This document shows, one piece after another, positions 50,017-59,349 of a stretch of 64,000 nucleotides of DNA. Within the stretch, counting starts at the first letter, position 1. Each line of letters begins with the position of its first letter. A program made the translations under genes and the position numbers. Under the pieces are notes generated by a model that saw only the letters and a program-made list of their open reading frames with translations, had not been told where the DNA came from and did not search any database. Origin of the DNA: Paenibacillus sp. FSL R5-0766 (GTDB lineage: Bacteria > Bacillota > Bacilli > Paenibacillales > Paenibacillaceae); assembly GCF_037971845.1 (NCBI RefSeq), contig NZ_CP150227.1:4526001-4590000 (forward strand), given 5' to 3'.

Positions 50017-50286
50017 TCACGGTTTGGCTAAAACCTCAATCATCAGTCTGCCGCCTGTGCGAAAACCTTGCTCAAACGCTGCTTCCACATACATGGATGT
50101 GGATTGTCCGATCAAGTCTATCAGTTGTTCCAGAGCATCGTATTCGTTCCCCGTAAGCTGTGTTTTGTAGTCCTGCATCAGGTCCGATATTTGGCGATTG
50201 ATCTCTTGATATTCGACCTGCTCAGGATGAATCGACTCGTCCAACCGCAGGTTCCCGTGAAACAAATCCTCGATCAGGTTTGACAT
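50017..50286 (-). CDS. DUF6809-like small protein
   Basis: 89 residues. LIEDLFHGNLRLDESIHPEQ, NRQISDLMQDYKTQL, LEQLIDLIGQSTSMYVEAAF and GFRTGGRLMIEVL agree with DUF6809, small helical proteins found in Paenibacillus and prophages. The ATG at 50286 is preceded by AGGTGGGG. Divergent from an XRE regulator and behind operators it probably controls. Function unknown. Confidence 0.7.
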   Translation of the reverse strand: MSNLIEDLFHGNLRLDESIHPEQVEYQEINRQISDLMQDYKTQLTGNEYDALEQLIDLIGQSTSMYVEAAFEQGFRTGGRLMIEVLAKP

Positions 50287-50328
50287 GTTATCCCCACCTA
50301 GTCTTTTTACCAACTATTCTCACTATAC

Positions 50329-50372
50329 TTTAGCGGATTTTCCGCTAAAAATCAATAGCGGATAACACGCTA
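50329..50372. promoter_or_regulatory. Nested palindromic operators between DUF6809-like gene and XRE gene
   Basis: TTTAGCGGA-TTT-TCCGCTAAA (50329-50349) is a perfect 9-3-9 palindrome. A weaker TAGCG-N7-CGCTA lies at 50356-50372. The outer ends ATACTTTAGCG and CGCTAAAGTAT also mirror each other. The AGCG half-sites suit binding by an XRE dimer pair. Confidence 0.75.
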
Positions 50373-50399
50373 AAGTATGATGTTGGTGAGGTGATGAAC

Positions 50400-50618
50400 A
50401 TGTATGCTCGTATACGCAATTTGCGTGAAGACAAAGACTTATCCCAAACACAAATGGCCACCTATCTTGGCTGTAGCCAACGTGTATATAGCAACTATGA
50501 ACGTGGTGAGTTGGATATTCCAACAGCTATATTGATAAAGCTTGCTGATTATCATCAAACCAGCACAGATTATCTTTTAAATCGGACAGATGTAAAAAAA
50601 CCTTATCCTATAAATTGA
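50400..50618 (+). CDS. XRE-family transcriptional regulator
   Basis: 72-residue single-domain helix-turn-helix protein of the Cro/C1 family: DLSQTQMATYLGCSQRVYSNYERGELDIP, then a final helix. GTGAGG lies before the ATG at 50400; GTG 50391 and ATG 50394 are also in frame. It is divergent from the DUF6809-like gene across shared operators, like a phage-type switch. Confidence 0.88.
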   Translation: MYARIRNLREDKDLSQTQMATYLGCSQRVYSNYERGELDIPTAILIKLADYHQTSTDYLLNRTDVKKPYPIN

Positions 50619-50818
50619 TAGCCATTTCTGCACCAATTTTTTACCAATAAACTTTATTCAAAAGTCAAATCATTCAGTATAAGGTGCCCATTAGAAGGAG
50701 AAAGTCACTAAATATAAATAAGATAATCTATAGGTAGAAATATAAAAATCCCTCTGAACTCATTGAAATTCTTGACCATATATCTTGATGTTTAAGAAAT
50801 AAATTAACCTAGCAACAT

Positions 50819-51679
50819 TTAAATTTTATGCTGATCCTCCAAATCAGCTCTTTGCTTTATCCAACTCATCAAATTATCGTTTTGGGTCATTTCTTTAATG
50901 AAAAACACATCTTCTGAAGTTAGAATTTTGGATAGCTTATTTCTTAGTTTTATATATCTTAAGGCAACTGACGAGAAATATAATATTGAGGTTTCTAACG
51001 CAATAAATGCTAGATTACTTCTATCTAGATGTGAATCTCCAGGATAAGAAGAATTATTAAATAACCCAATAGGAAGTGAATGAACACTATTTGATAATAA
51101 ATTAAAAATTCCAGATTCAATCTCTTTACTGATGGGAGAGTGTCTTTTTCGTACTCTATCAAAGAAGAATGGTTTTTTCCCTTTTTGTATCTCCTTTTTT
51201 AAACCATCACTGAGTGATATATAGATACTATTATTTAGGAGCATATTTTGACTGTAAGAAAGACCATAACCCGCTAAATAACCTGTAGATTTCGGAATAC
51301 CAAGTGTAGCAATTATTTTCTCTGATGATAAATGTTGATGATAGGAAAATAGATAAAATCTGAATTCAAATTCATCACTTGAAATACCTCGTTCGCACAT
51401 GTAATTGAATACATTATGAATTTCAATTAAATTTCTAGATAAACTTGCTACAGAACTAATATCTAAGTATTTTTGAGCTTCTTCATAATTATCTTGATTA
51501 GAATTGGGTATTAAATTAATGATACTATTAGCATTTAACAAAGATTTTTCGTATATAACCTCAGAAAAATATGACCTCATAGAGGATGTCATAATTTGCT
51601 TCCTATTATGTTTTGATATACATTTCCCAATTTGAATTAATCTAAAATATTCTTTCGTTCTATAAATAATCTCTGACAT
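50819..51679 (-). CDS. Companion gene of the PHP-ATPase, function unknown
   Basis: 286 residues, AT-rich codon use unlike the core genes. Not recognised. It is largely helical, basic in the first 50 residues. RKRHSPISKEIESGIFNLLSN and ALETSILYFSSVALRYIKLRN suggest a DUF5677-like helical protein, but this is weak. GAAGGGTGAGG precedes the ATG. It is the second gene after the PHP-ATPase, 123 bp away with a hairpin between, and is probably part of the same module. Confidence 0.6.
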   Translation of the reverse strand: MSEIIYRTKEYFRLIQIGKCISKHNRKQIMTSSMRSYFSEVIYEKSLLNANSIINLIPNSNQDNYEEAQKYLDISSVASLSRNLIEIHNVFNYMCERGISSDEFEFRFYLFSYHQHLSSEKIIATLGIPKSTGYLAGYGLSYSQNMLLNNSIYISLSDGLKKEIQKGKKPFFFDRVRKRHSPISKEIESGIFNLLSNSVHSLPIGLFNNSSYPGDSHLDRSNLAFIALETSILYFSSVALRYIKLRNKLSKILTSEDVFFIKEMTQNDNLMSWIKQRADLEDQHKI

Positions 51680-51749
51680 TTCCTCACCCTTCTAAAGGTT
51701 ATTTTATATTTTGACGATTCCATCATTTAATTCATTATCACTAATTCAA

Positions 51750-51788
51750 AGTACCCCTTCCGAATTTTCTTTCCTCGAAAGGGGTACT
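51750..51788 (-). promoter_or_regulatory. Hairpin between the PHP-ATPase and its companion
   Basis: AGTACCCCTT/AAGGGGTACT perfect 10-bp stem. Only TTTG follows on the minus strand, so it may be a partial terminator or a processing site that lowers companion expression. Confidence 0.5.
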
Positions 51789-51802
51789 AATTTATTTTCA
51801 AT

Positions 51803-54688
51803 TTACACCAACATAATATATTTATTTGTTCTGTTATCGAAAGCTGGCCATGTCCCTTCAAGAATATCAACAATTTTATTATTGACCTCGATATTTTCGA
51901 TTGCCCCTGTAAGATAGTTAACTCTATTTCCATTTTTCTTATCAATTGAACTATAAATAATTTGTTCCGCATCACACACAACTGCTAAATTGGGGTTATG
52001 AGTAACAATAAATATTTGCCTTCTATTTTTCGCTTCTTTAATGCAAGGAACCAGCAGTTCAAAAACCGATTGATTGTCTAGATTTTCCTCAGGTTGGTCT
52101 ATTATTAAAGGGCGGTCATCCAGATCAACTAAGAGATAAAACATTAACAATAACGCACCCTTTTCCCCGGGTGACAGCTTATCAATTTCCTTATCTCCAA
52201 GTTTTAAAGCATAGATTGGTGATAAATAATTTAGATTAAACAAAAAACTATATATTTGCTCTTTGGTCACACCTTTTCGAAGCTGTGACTCAATAGGTAT
52301 ATCAGATTTAGATGAATATCTCTGATCTGTTTCTAAGTTTAGAATAATTTCTTCAATAAAAGAAACAATGGAATCAAAGTTTAAAAATTCGTACTTATCA
52401 ATAATATCTTTTAGTCTTCTATTTCCATCTTCTGTTCCATAAAATGAGCCTCTAGAATTCCCAACCATTTTAAAAAATTCTTCCACAAATGTGTTTAGCA
52501 CTATTGAGACTTCGAAGTTCAGCTGGTATTTTTCCCTGATCAAAGGATGGGTACTTATCGCAATTTGAACAGGATTATAAAGATCCTTATACGTAGATAT
52601 TAACTTCTGTATTAAATCAAATATTTGATTAGAAAGCTGTTTTCTCAAATCTTTTAACTTAATCAGTTCGGCTGGTAACAGAGAATCAAGTTCAATCAGT
52701 TGGTTGCGTATGTATGCAAGTGAATTCGGTGTTAACGCATCCCCCATTAATTCCTTTTCTACTCTTCCCCATTGTTCCATTTGCGTCAAGTAAGATTGAT
52801 AGAGTTTATTGGGCCTATCCAATTTCTCTTCAAGTTGTTTTAGTTTTTCATTTAGACCTTCATATAGGTAATTATATGATTCAACAGAGTTTTCATCCAA
52901 ATACTCAGTTAGTTTGATAAGTTCATCATTAATCTGTTCTTGATTAAATAAAAGTAAAGATTTATCAATTTTCAAAGTAATTATTTGTTCTTGATTCACT
53001 TCTAACAATTCTAAATTTTCACTTAAATCTTTTATTAGTTTGTCAAACTGTAAAACGAAATTATCAATTTTCCCCAATGAACTTTTGACTGCTTCTTGTT
53101 TCTTGACAAAAAATTTCCTTTTTTCTACTTTCATATATTTTTCATCTTGAAGCTGCGACTTTTGAGCATTCAGTAAAGCTACTTCTTCAGCCAATTGCGC
53201 ATAGCCACTATCTACTTGATCACCACTAAGTGGTTTTTCTACTACTTCTGGCTTTGTTTTTATATGTTGATCATATTCTAATTGTTTTACTCTTAGTTGC
53301 TCAGTCAGCTGTTCTCTATAAGTATTTGTTAATTTTAATTCTATTTCACATATTAATGAATTAGTTTCACTAACTTGCATTCTATAAATATTCATTTCCT
53401 CAGACAGTTCTTTAGTCTTTAGAGCCAACAATAAGTCAAAAGTTTCACAGCCAAGTCTATTCTCGATACTAATATGAGAAAAAATAACCTTTTTTATTTC
53501 ATCATCAAAACTGTTGCCACTAGCGATATTCATTTCATTGCATAGTTTCTCTAAATATTGCTGGGGGATATATTTGACTTTTTCAACTTCAGTGTTAGAC
53601 ACATTTTCAGACAGACTTTTTGTAAATGTATCTTCACTTGCCCATTTTAATGTCGCTTCAAAATGCTGTGAGATATTGTTTTTTGAATTTCTGAATTTTT
53701 TCTCATTTAAGAATTCAAAGGTATTATGTGAACTTCCTCCTAATAATCCGAGTATATCCACTAATGCACTCTTTCCATTTCCTTTATTTCCTATAATAGA
53801 AACAAGTCCTGAGTTAAACTTTAAATTACATTCATCAAACCATGAATCTGTCATTTTATGATTGGTTTTATTTATAATAAGTGAGTCTATTATTTTGGTT
53901 TTTTTTGTTTCATAATTAACTATTTGCTCAGGCTTTATTCCTAATTTTATTCTATCGTTTGAGTCAGTAATTGCTTGTTTTAGCCCTTTATAAGTAAGAT
54001 CAGATTTAATCCAAAGATTTGCTTTTGTGTGATATTCCTTAATTAGATGATTGTCTGAACAAATAATCAAAGGAAAGTTCCTTCCCAAGTGTGGGAATAC
54101 AATGTTTTGATAATCGTCCACGTCATCCAGCTGCCCAACCTCGAATACATCTATATATCCGCCTTCTACCAAGTCTTTCTTTATAGCCTGTTTATATTTT
54201 TGGTTGTTGCGAATGCTTTCAATACCATTTGTTTTCTTACCAGCATGTACTGTTACAATTCCACCAAGTTCATGTATTAATTCGGAAGATTCTTTGAAAT
54301 CAGAATAAACAAAATCGTCACCTTTCCTTCTAATATCAGAGGAAGTGATTTCAAGCTTCCCTTGTAATTTCACTGATATTTCTCTAACATCAGAATCTTC
54401 TGGAAAAATACCAATAAAATGTATAGATTCACTTCCACCGAGTTCAGATCTTAACTCAATTCCGGGAAATACAGTAATCCCTTTTTCTTTACCTAATCTC
54501 TGAAGCTCCTCTATTCTTTCTACATCCATGACATGATGATCTGTTATGGCTACTGCTCTAACCTCTTTTTTTTCGAGACCCTCTATTATCTCTAAATTAG
54601 TAATTGACTTGTTTTGATAATCAAATGAAGATGGTGTATGGAAATGTAAATCCCATTTTCTCCATTTTGATCCACGTAAATCGTTCAA
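51803..54688 (-). CDS. TrlF-like PHP-domain ABC ATPase, candidate phage defence
   Basis: 961 residues. The PHP-like metal domain (about 12-260) has DLHFHTP (His15, His17), ITDHH (50-52), GIELRS, VHAG (148) and SDNH (212-214). An ABC/SMC-type ATPase follows: Walker A GNKGNGKS at 300-307, long coiled coil about 430-720, then signature LSPGEKGALL, Walker B LIIDQPEENLD and H-loop VTHNPN. This fits the family named TrlF in protein databases; the single-gene defence system called Ppl has the same PHP-ATPase design. The start is TTG 54688, five bases after AGGAGGGG. AT-rich DNA suggests horizontal origin. Confidence 0.82.
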   Translation of the reverse strand: MNDLRGSKWRKWDLHFHTPSSFDYQNKSITNLEIIEGLEKKEVRAVAITDHHVMDVERIEELQRLGKEKGITVFPGIELRSELGGSESIHFIGIFPEDSDVREISVKLQGKLEITSSDIRRKGDDFVYSDFKESSELIHELGGIVTVHAGKKTNGIESIRNNQKYKQAIKKDLVEGGYIDVFEVGQLDDVDDYQNIVFPHLGRNFPLIICSDNHLIKEYHTKANLWIKSDLTYKGLKQAITDSNDRIKLGIKPEQIVNYETKKTKIIDSLIINKTNHKMTDSWFDECNLKFNSGLVSIIGNKGNGKSALVDILGLLGGSSHNTFEFLNEKKFRNSKNNISQHFEATLKWASEDTFTKSLSENVSNTEVEKVKYIPQQYLEKLCNEMNIASGNSFDDEIKKVIFSHISIENRLGCETFDLLLALKTKELSEEMNIYRMQVSETNSLICEIELKLTNTYREQLTEQLRVKQLEYDQHIKTKPEVVEKPLSGDQVDSGYAQLAEEVALLNAQKSQLQDEKYMKVEKRKFFVKKQEAVKSSLGKIDNFVLQFDKLIKDLSENLELLEVNQEQIITLKIDKSLLLFNQEQINDELIKLTEYLDENSVESYNYLYEGLNEKLKQLEEKLDRPNKLYQSYLTQMEQWGRVEKELMGDALTPNSLAYIRNQLIELDSLLPAELIKLKDLRKQLSNQIFDLIQKLISTYKDLYNPVQIAISTHPLIREKYQLNFEVSIVLNTFVEEFFKMVGNSRGSFYGTEDGNRRLKDIIDKYEFLNFDSIVSFIEEIILNLETDQRYSSKSDIPIESQLRKGVTKEQIYSFLFNLNYLSPIYALKLGDKEIDKLSPGEKGALLLMFYLLVDLDDRPLIIDQPEENLDNQSVFELLVPCIKEAKNRRQIFIVTHNPNLAVVCDAEQIIYSSIDKKNGNRVNYLTGAIENIEVNNKIVDILEGTWPAFDNRTNKYIMLV

Positions 54689-55269
54689 TATTACCCCTCC
54701 TTTTTAGGATTATAATACCATTAAAACGAGGGAAAAAGTTATAAAAATATAAGCCTCATACTTTAACTAAAATTGGAAATAAACCAATTATCAGCACCTC
54801 TAAACATTTTTTTCCATCTATCTTAACATTCAAAATTACTATTTTACTTTTTTCTATTGAATACTGAGGCTTAAATAGAGGCCCAGTGGCTAGCTTTTAA
54901 CACATGACGTTCCCGCTGAAACATGTTCAATTAAGTACTGATAATTTTAGTGATCGTGGTGTTCTGAAATAAAGTTGCATCCTAGTCCTTGCACTGTATT
55001 TATCATTGCAGCAGTTTAAATAGTTGAGATTTCTTAAAAACCACAGGAGAAACAAGGTAACAAAAAACAGATCAATCATAGTGGTATCTCACCATAATCG
55101 ACCTGTTCAATGCGAAAGAGTAGCATTAATTAGGGATGAACCCAAAGCCTTTTCCAGCATACAACTCAATTGATGAAGTCTTTATACAGATCTTATGTTA
55201 TTGATTGAATGATGGATTCACTCTGCATCGGGTAATCCCATCAAACTGTAACAATGACGAATAACCGAT
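54689..55269. other. AT-rich gene-free stretch
   Basis: Holds the promoter side of the PHP-ATPase gene and, at 55061-55107, a minus-strand terminator (ACAGGTCGATTATGGTG/CCACTATGATTGATCTGT then TTTTTT) for the immunity gene at 55270. Otherwise nothing recognisable. Confidence 0.7.
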
Positions 55270-55599
55270 CTATCCTATAAAAACAACAGCATCTTTGCGC
55301 TGAAATGCTAGTGGCAATTTATTTTGAAGAATTGTTATTCTTTCGAACATTTTATCCCTTTTTTCCTCAGTTAAGTTTTTTACCGCCCAATCTTTGATTT
55401 GAGTTAGTTCCTCAATAATTGACGGTACATCTTCCTCCTCTACATCAACACCTGATGAAAAAAGGTCTGTCCATTGTAACCCTAGTGCTTCAATCGCAGG
55501 TTGCCAACATTCTTTAAAAAACGATTCTGTAGCAATGGGAACAAAGAAACTCTGTTCAAAATCATTTTGCGGTTCATATATTACAGCACTGATTGACAT
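55270..55599 (-). CDS. Immunity protein candidate for the WXG100 toxin
   Basis: 109 residues, acidic, no signal peptide. SISAVIYEPQNDFEQSF opens the protein and QRKDAVVFIG ends it; no family recognised. The start at 55599 is 4 bp from the toxin stop; GGAGG lies 11 bases upstream within the toxin's last codons. Position directly after a polymorphic toxin, and acidity against a basic toxin end, support an immunity role by inference. Confidence 0.65.
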   Translation of the reverse strand: MSISAVIYEPQNDFEQSFFVPIATESFFKECWQPAIEALGLQWTDLFSSGVDVEEEDVPSIIEELTQIKDWAVKNLTEEKRDKMFERITILQNKLPLAFQRKDAVVFIG

Positions 55600-55603
55600 G
55601 CAC

Positions 55604-56812
55604 TTATTCACCTCCAAAAGTAACACTAAATTTGTAGTCAGGAAACTCTTCTTTTAGTTTATTAATGCTTTTGTTAACAGCTTGCCTCAATTTAGGTGTA
55701 TCACCGTCTAGTCTAAAAACAAACTCTTTAATGCCTTTTATTTCTTGAAGTGCCGGTATTTCCTGAGACCCATTCACAGTTGTTCTTGTCGATGTGGCGT
55801 TCTCTAGAGCAAAAATCCGATTTCGCGTTTTGGTAAGTATTTGTTTGTCCGCGAATTCTTGCGGTGTTTGTGCAGGTAGTCCTGTTTTAGGATTAACTTT
55901 ATTAAGACCTTGAGCAGACTTATCTTCATAGAAGACGCCTTTTTTCAAGTCAATTTCATCAAATTCACCAAGAGATTCTCCCCTTTTATTAATAATCTCA
56001 ACCTCTTTTGCACTCTTAACCCCTGAAACATCACCCGTCCCCTTAATCTTACTACCTTTCCTCGCTTCAGCCGATTCCAAATTCTTTTTAATCTTCGCCA
56101 CAGCTGGATGAGAAGAAGGTACGCGAAACGGCCCTTTGCCACCCGGCATACTCCCACGAACCATCTGAAATGCCATAAATAGCTGGCTGAACTTCAGAGA
56201 AGTCAACATCATCTGAGCATATTTATCGGATACAGGCTCGCCTGTGAAGGGATGAATTCCATTTTCAAAGGCTTTGATCTGCATCGCATAAATATCTTCC
56301 CCTGGCGCTTCAGCATCCGTAGCTTGCATCCGATTAAAATCCAAATGCCCCTGATCCTTCTTATATGCCTGCAAGGCTGCCTGATCCGTAACACCATTCT
56401 CATTCACAGGCATCCACATCAGCTTCCCAAACATATTGACTTGTGCCATCCGGTAGCCCTTATCATCCGAACCGGCATAATATCTTGAGGTCTTCATCAT
56501 TACTCCCGCAACTAGAGCACTAACAGCACTGCCAAGACTCACTTTTTCAGCATCGACATTCTCAAATCGCGTGGCGATATCCTTCAGTTCCATAGAGGTG
56601 TTTACCATACTTTCTAGCGCCTTCTGCAATACAGGACGTGACCGTGCAAACTCATCATAAAAACGCTCCTGCGTCACACCTAGCCACATCTGCTGAAGGA
56701 ACATGATCTGTCTTGTGAGATCCTCCCGTATATGCTCCAATTGTTGTCTCGCCTGATCCACTTGATTCGATACGTGATGTAACTGTTCAGGGGTAACTTT
56801 AATGGTATTCAT
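55604..56812 (-). CDS. WXG100-type polymorphic toxin (type VII secretion)
   Basis: 402 residues. The N-terminal 95 residues or so are a WXG100-like helical hairpin (QLHHVSNQVDQARQQLEHIR, MWLGVTQERFYDEF). A middle pretoxin segment has HPFTGEPVSDKYAQMMLTSLKF. The C-terminal 140 residues (EIDLKKGVFYEDKSAQGLNK, QTPQEFADKQILTKTRNRIF, FPDYKFSVTFGGE) form the presumed toxin, of a type found at the ends of many Firmicute polymorphic toxins; its activity is unknown. Export would use the type VII (Ess/Yuk) machine encoded elsewhere. GGTG precedes the ATG. Confidence 0.75.
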   Translation of the reverse strand: MNTIKVTPEQLHHVSNQVDQARQQLEHIREDLTRQIMFLQQMWLGVTQERFYDEFARSRPVLQKALESMVNTSMELKDIATRFENVDAEKVSLGSAVSALVAGVMMKTSRYYAGSDDKGYRMAQVNMFGKLMWMPVNENGVTDQAALQAYKKDQGHLDFNRMQATDAEAPGEDIYAMQIKAFENGIHPFTGEPVSDKYAQMMLTSLKFSQLFMAFQMVRGSMPGGKGPFRVPSSHPAVAKIKKNLESAEARKGSKIKGTGDVSGVKSAKEVEIINKRGESLGEFDEIDLKKGVFYEDKSAQGLNKVNPKTGLPAQTPQEFADKQILTKTRNRIFALENATSTRTTVNGSQEIPALQEIKGIKEFVFRLDGDTPKLRQAVNKSINKLKEEFPDYKFSVTFGGE

Positions 56813-57459
56813 CCATTTTCACCGCTCATCTAAGATATGATACAACTATGTTAGCAGAAGTTTAATGGCAATTACATCCGGCTAACCTCCTGATTTCACT
56901 GCATGAATCCACGCTCAGAATGATTTATATCCGTCCCTCAGCCCCATACGATCTCTATGTAGGTGTATACATGTTCCAGAGGGTTTTCCTTTTACGACTA
57001 CAGGATACTGTGGCATTTTACTACGACAAGCAGAAAACTTTAACAAATCATAGTATTAATGAAGAAACTTGACTCGTACGGATGATTAGGTGTACTATAT
57101 GTTTGTATAAATGGAATATATTACAATTTAAATATTTATTTTGAAATCTTATATTTTCAAGATAAGTATCAGAGCCTATCATAGCTAAGATATCAATGCG
57201 TATAAATGAGTTTTACATTTTGTCTGCAACACATAATCATTGGCAGGCATTCATTTTACATATACATTCCTACTTCATAGAGTTTTCTAGCCTGTAGAGT
57301 TCTACCTCCTTAATTTCTTTTTTAGTAAAGAAAAAAGGGGAAGAACCATCTTTAAAAGAGAGGAGGGCAAGAGGCTTTAAGCTGCAAGCAGGTCTATTTG
57401 TCGTAACCGCATGTTTTTGTAAAAGAATCCCCATAACAAGAAAGGTGGAATTTATTGCT
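56813..57459. other. Gene-free stretch before the DUF4879 gene
   Basis: AT-rich, about 640 bp. A hairpin TTCTTTTTTAGTAAAGAA lies at about 57316-57335. Near 57445 an AAGAAAGGTGG ribosome site precedes the next gene. No coding frame or known leader is visible. Confidence 0.6.
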
Positions 57460-58023
57460 ATGAGAAAATTGATTAGTTTAGCTCTTATTCTTGTTCTAGT
57501 GCTTTCATTTAATGTAGCTGCCTATGCAGACGGTGATGTGACTCAAGCCAAACCTATGACAAAGGAAGAAATTATTAATTCCAAAGAATTCCGTGAAGCT
57601 GTGAAAGCGGCTAAGGCTGAATTTGAATCGCAGAAGGCAGATAATGCGGGTGGTCCAGTTCTGTTTGCACCTGCTCCGAAAGTATCTCACATTAATGTAT
57701 ACGGTGTCGTATCTCCTAATGGCGGTCAAGAAATTTACGGCTTCAATAACAACCCGCTCTCCACGACCAATGATCATGGTGGGGCTTGGATTCAGTGTAT
57801 TACTTTCCAGATCGGTTATGACAGCAGTCACTACGGCACACTCGCCGGCAATACAATGACTAACAACTGGTCTGAAGCTATTGATCTGGACGGTGACCGT
57901 GTCGTAGATGCTTTTGCCCATTCTTGGGTTTATGAAGCGCCTAGTACAGGTGGACAATTTGTAGGTACGGTCTATTCCATTAATATTCCAACACAGTGGA
58001 CCGCTTGGATTAATGTTCGTTAA
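57460..58023 (+). CDS. Secreted DUF4879 (YolA-like) protein
   Basis: 187 residues. A signal peptide MRKLISLALILVLVLSF with cleavage near AYADG is followed by a charged linker (PMTKEEIINSKEFREAVK) and the DUF4879 domain (about 75-187). That domain has INVYGVVSPNGGQEIY, NDHGGAWIQCITFQIGY, AIDLDGDRVVDAFAH and TQWTAWINVR. Bacillus YolA belongs here; its biochemical role is not established. The frame extends to a GTG at 57445; ATG 57460 gives a normal signal peptide. The next gene is a frameshifted pseudogene. Confidence 0.75.
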   Translation: MRKLISLALILVLVLSFNVAAYADGDVTQAKPMTKEEIINSKEFREAVKAAKAEFESQKADNAGGPVLFAPAPKVSHINVYGVVSPNGGQEIYGFNNNPLSTTNDHGGAWIQCITFQIGYDSSHYGTLAGNTMTNNWSEAIDLDGDRVVDAFAHSWVYEAPSTGGQFVGTVYSINIPTQWTAWINVR

Positions 58024-58038
58024 CAGGAAGGATGTAAT

Positions 58039-58528
58039 ATGAATATTGGAGGAATTGGCTATCCTGGTTCTATCATGAGGAATACGGGAAGTAAGCCCAA
58101 AGGCTCGCTTCGGATGCGAATCAAATCGCACCTAAATTGGATGTGACAGTTCACTCTTCTGCTAACAATTATGTTAGTACATTTTCTCAGGCGACCTTGA
58201 AGAATGCATATCAAGAAGTCCAAGATGCGTGGAACAAAGCAGAGGAAAAAACAGTGGCTTCAATCCCTTGACCGATGCTGATGGTAAAATTGCAGGTTCG
58301 TCCTTGTTGGCGCGACATATGGAGATGGAATACAACCTGATGCTTCGTTATGGGGCTAAGGAAGCCCGCATTCGCATGGACCATGTGTTTGAAGACAAAG
58401 ATTCCGCCAAGTCCCTAATTCGTGCGGCTTTGGAACGAGCTAATCATTCGTTAACAAGTGCTAAAAGCTCTGCCCAGCTTGAGTTAGAAAAGCATTTTTT
58501 AGAGTCTTTTCTATCTTATCTGGATTGA
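58039..58528 (+). pseudogene. Frameshifted gene of a Paenibacillus-type helical protein
   Basis: Three overlapping fragments encode one protein in different frames. Fragment 1 (58039 on) reads MNIGGIGYPGSIMRNTGS. Fragment 2 (about 58107-58270) reads LASDANQIAPKLDVT, SSANNYVSTFSQATLKNAYQ and DAWNKAEEKT. Fragment 3 (about 58253-58528) reads GFNPLTDADGKIAGSS and ends SFLSYLD. The second shift is at a run of six A (58246-58252 region); one more A would restore the frame. AT-rich context and the neighbouring toxin remnants suggest decay rather than error, but sequencing error is possible. Confidence 0.75.
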
Positions 58529-58554
58529 TGTAAACGGATTTGATTCTTGATTAG

Positions 58555-58585
58555 GCGCAGGGATATACATCCCCTGCGTCTTTTC
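58555..58585 (+). terminator. Terminator after the pseudogene
   Basis: GCGCAGGGAT/ATCCCCTGCG stem followed by TCTTTT. Confidence 0.7.
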
Positions 58586-58728
58586 TCCGTTGTGACGTGA
58601 TCCTAAGAGCAACATTGCAAAGAGCATCGCCGAGTATCCTGCCACGAACAAGCTAGAAGTTGCAGCCTGCCACTACCACGTTTTCAACTTTTTAATATGT
58701 GGCTTCAAAAAATGAGGATCTGGTTCAA

Positions 58729-58929
58729 TTACTGATTGATATCAAAAAATTCCTGATAGTCCGTATCCAAGAACCAACAGGCTTCTTTTCGATACAAATC
58801 TCTATCATCAATCTCTTCTCCTTTTATATAGGTTCCTGATGGCTCGATTCCAATCTGTTCTGTGATTAACTTCGGCTCAAAATGATCTCCTATAATATTA
58901 AATTCAGCCATGATATTCGTTTTGTCCAT
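58729..58929 (-). pseudogene. Truncated DUF4279-like immunity gene
   Basis: 66 codons. MAEFNIIGDHFEPKLITEQIGIEP and SGTYIKGEEID match the N-terminal half of DUF4279, found in toxin-immunity loci. Normal length is about 130; here it stops after FFDINQ. A neighbouring frame continues as VIEPDPHFLKPHIKKLKTW before a stop, which suggests a frameshift. Confidence 0.55.
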
Positions 58930-59026
58930 TAAGATCTCACAACTCGTTCATATTCATTTGTCAGAAAACACTCGAAATATATCTAATAATTAACTTTTCA
59001 AATAAAAGAAATGAGTGTCTCCTTAC

Positions 59027-59286
59027 ACAATTATGGTTTATTTGGTAATGGTTTTTTCTCCCGATAAACGATTCAATTTCATCCGAAAGTTTTTTGTTCC
59101 GTTCACCCATATATTTTTGTGCTTCTATATATATTTAGATCATCACCAATTCTTGCTAAAATGGTACATTGTCGCCAAAAAAACATGTGCTAACTCTTCA
59201 TCATAATCTGAAATGTGTTCTTGATATGCTACTTCAAATTCAGGAAACATATCAAAAAACACTTTGGTTATTACACTTTTAAACAT
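59027..59286 (-). pseudogene. Decayed immunity-type gene
   Basis: From ATG 59286 the frame reads MFKSVITKVFFDMFPEFEVA and YQEHISDYDEELAHVF, then stops at FSKNW. The same protein resumes in another frame with IEAQKYMGERNKKLSDEIES. FPEFE and YQEHI...HVF resemble small immunity proteins of polymorphic toxins. The intact copy would have about 100 residues. Confidence 0.6.
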
Positions 59287-59349
59287 AACACACCTTGTAC
59301 TCTCATTTACTGTTAAGATCCTTTAATCAAGTGGACTTTTACTAGTAAT

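Noticed and set aside
54700..55060. Insertion-sequence remnant
   Set aside because: AT-rich sequence, but no transposase frame or terminal inverted repeats could be found.
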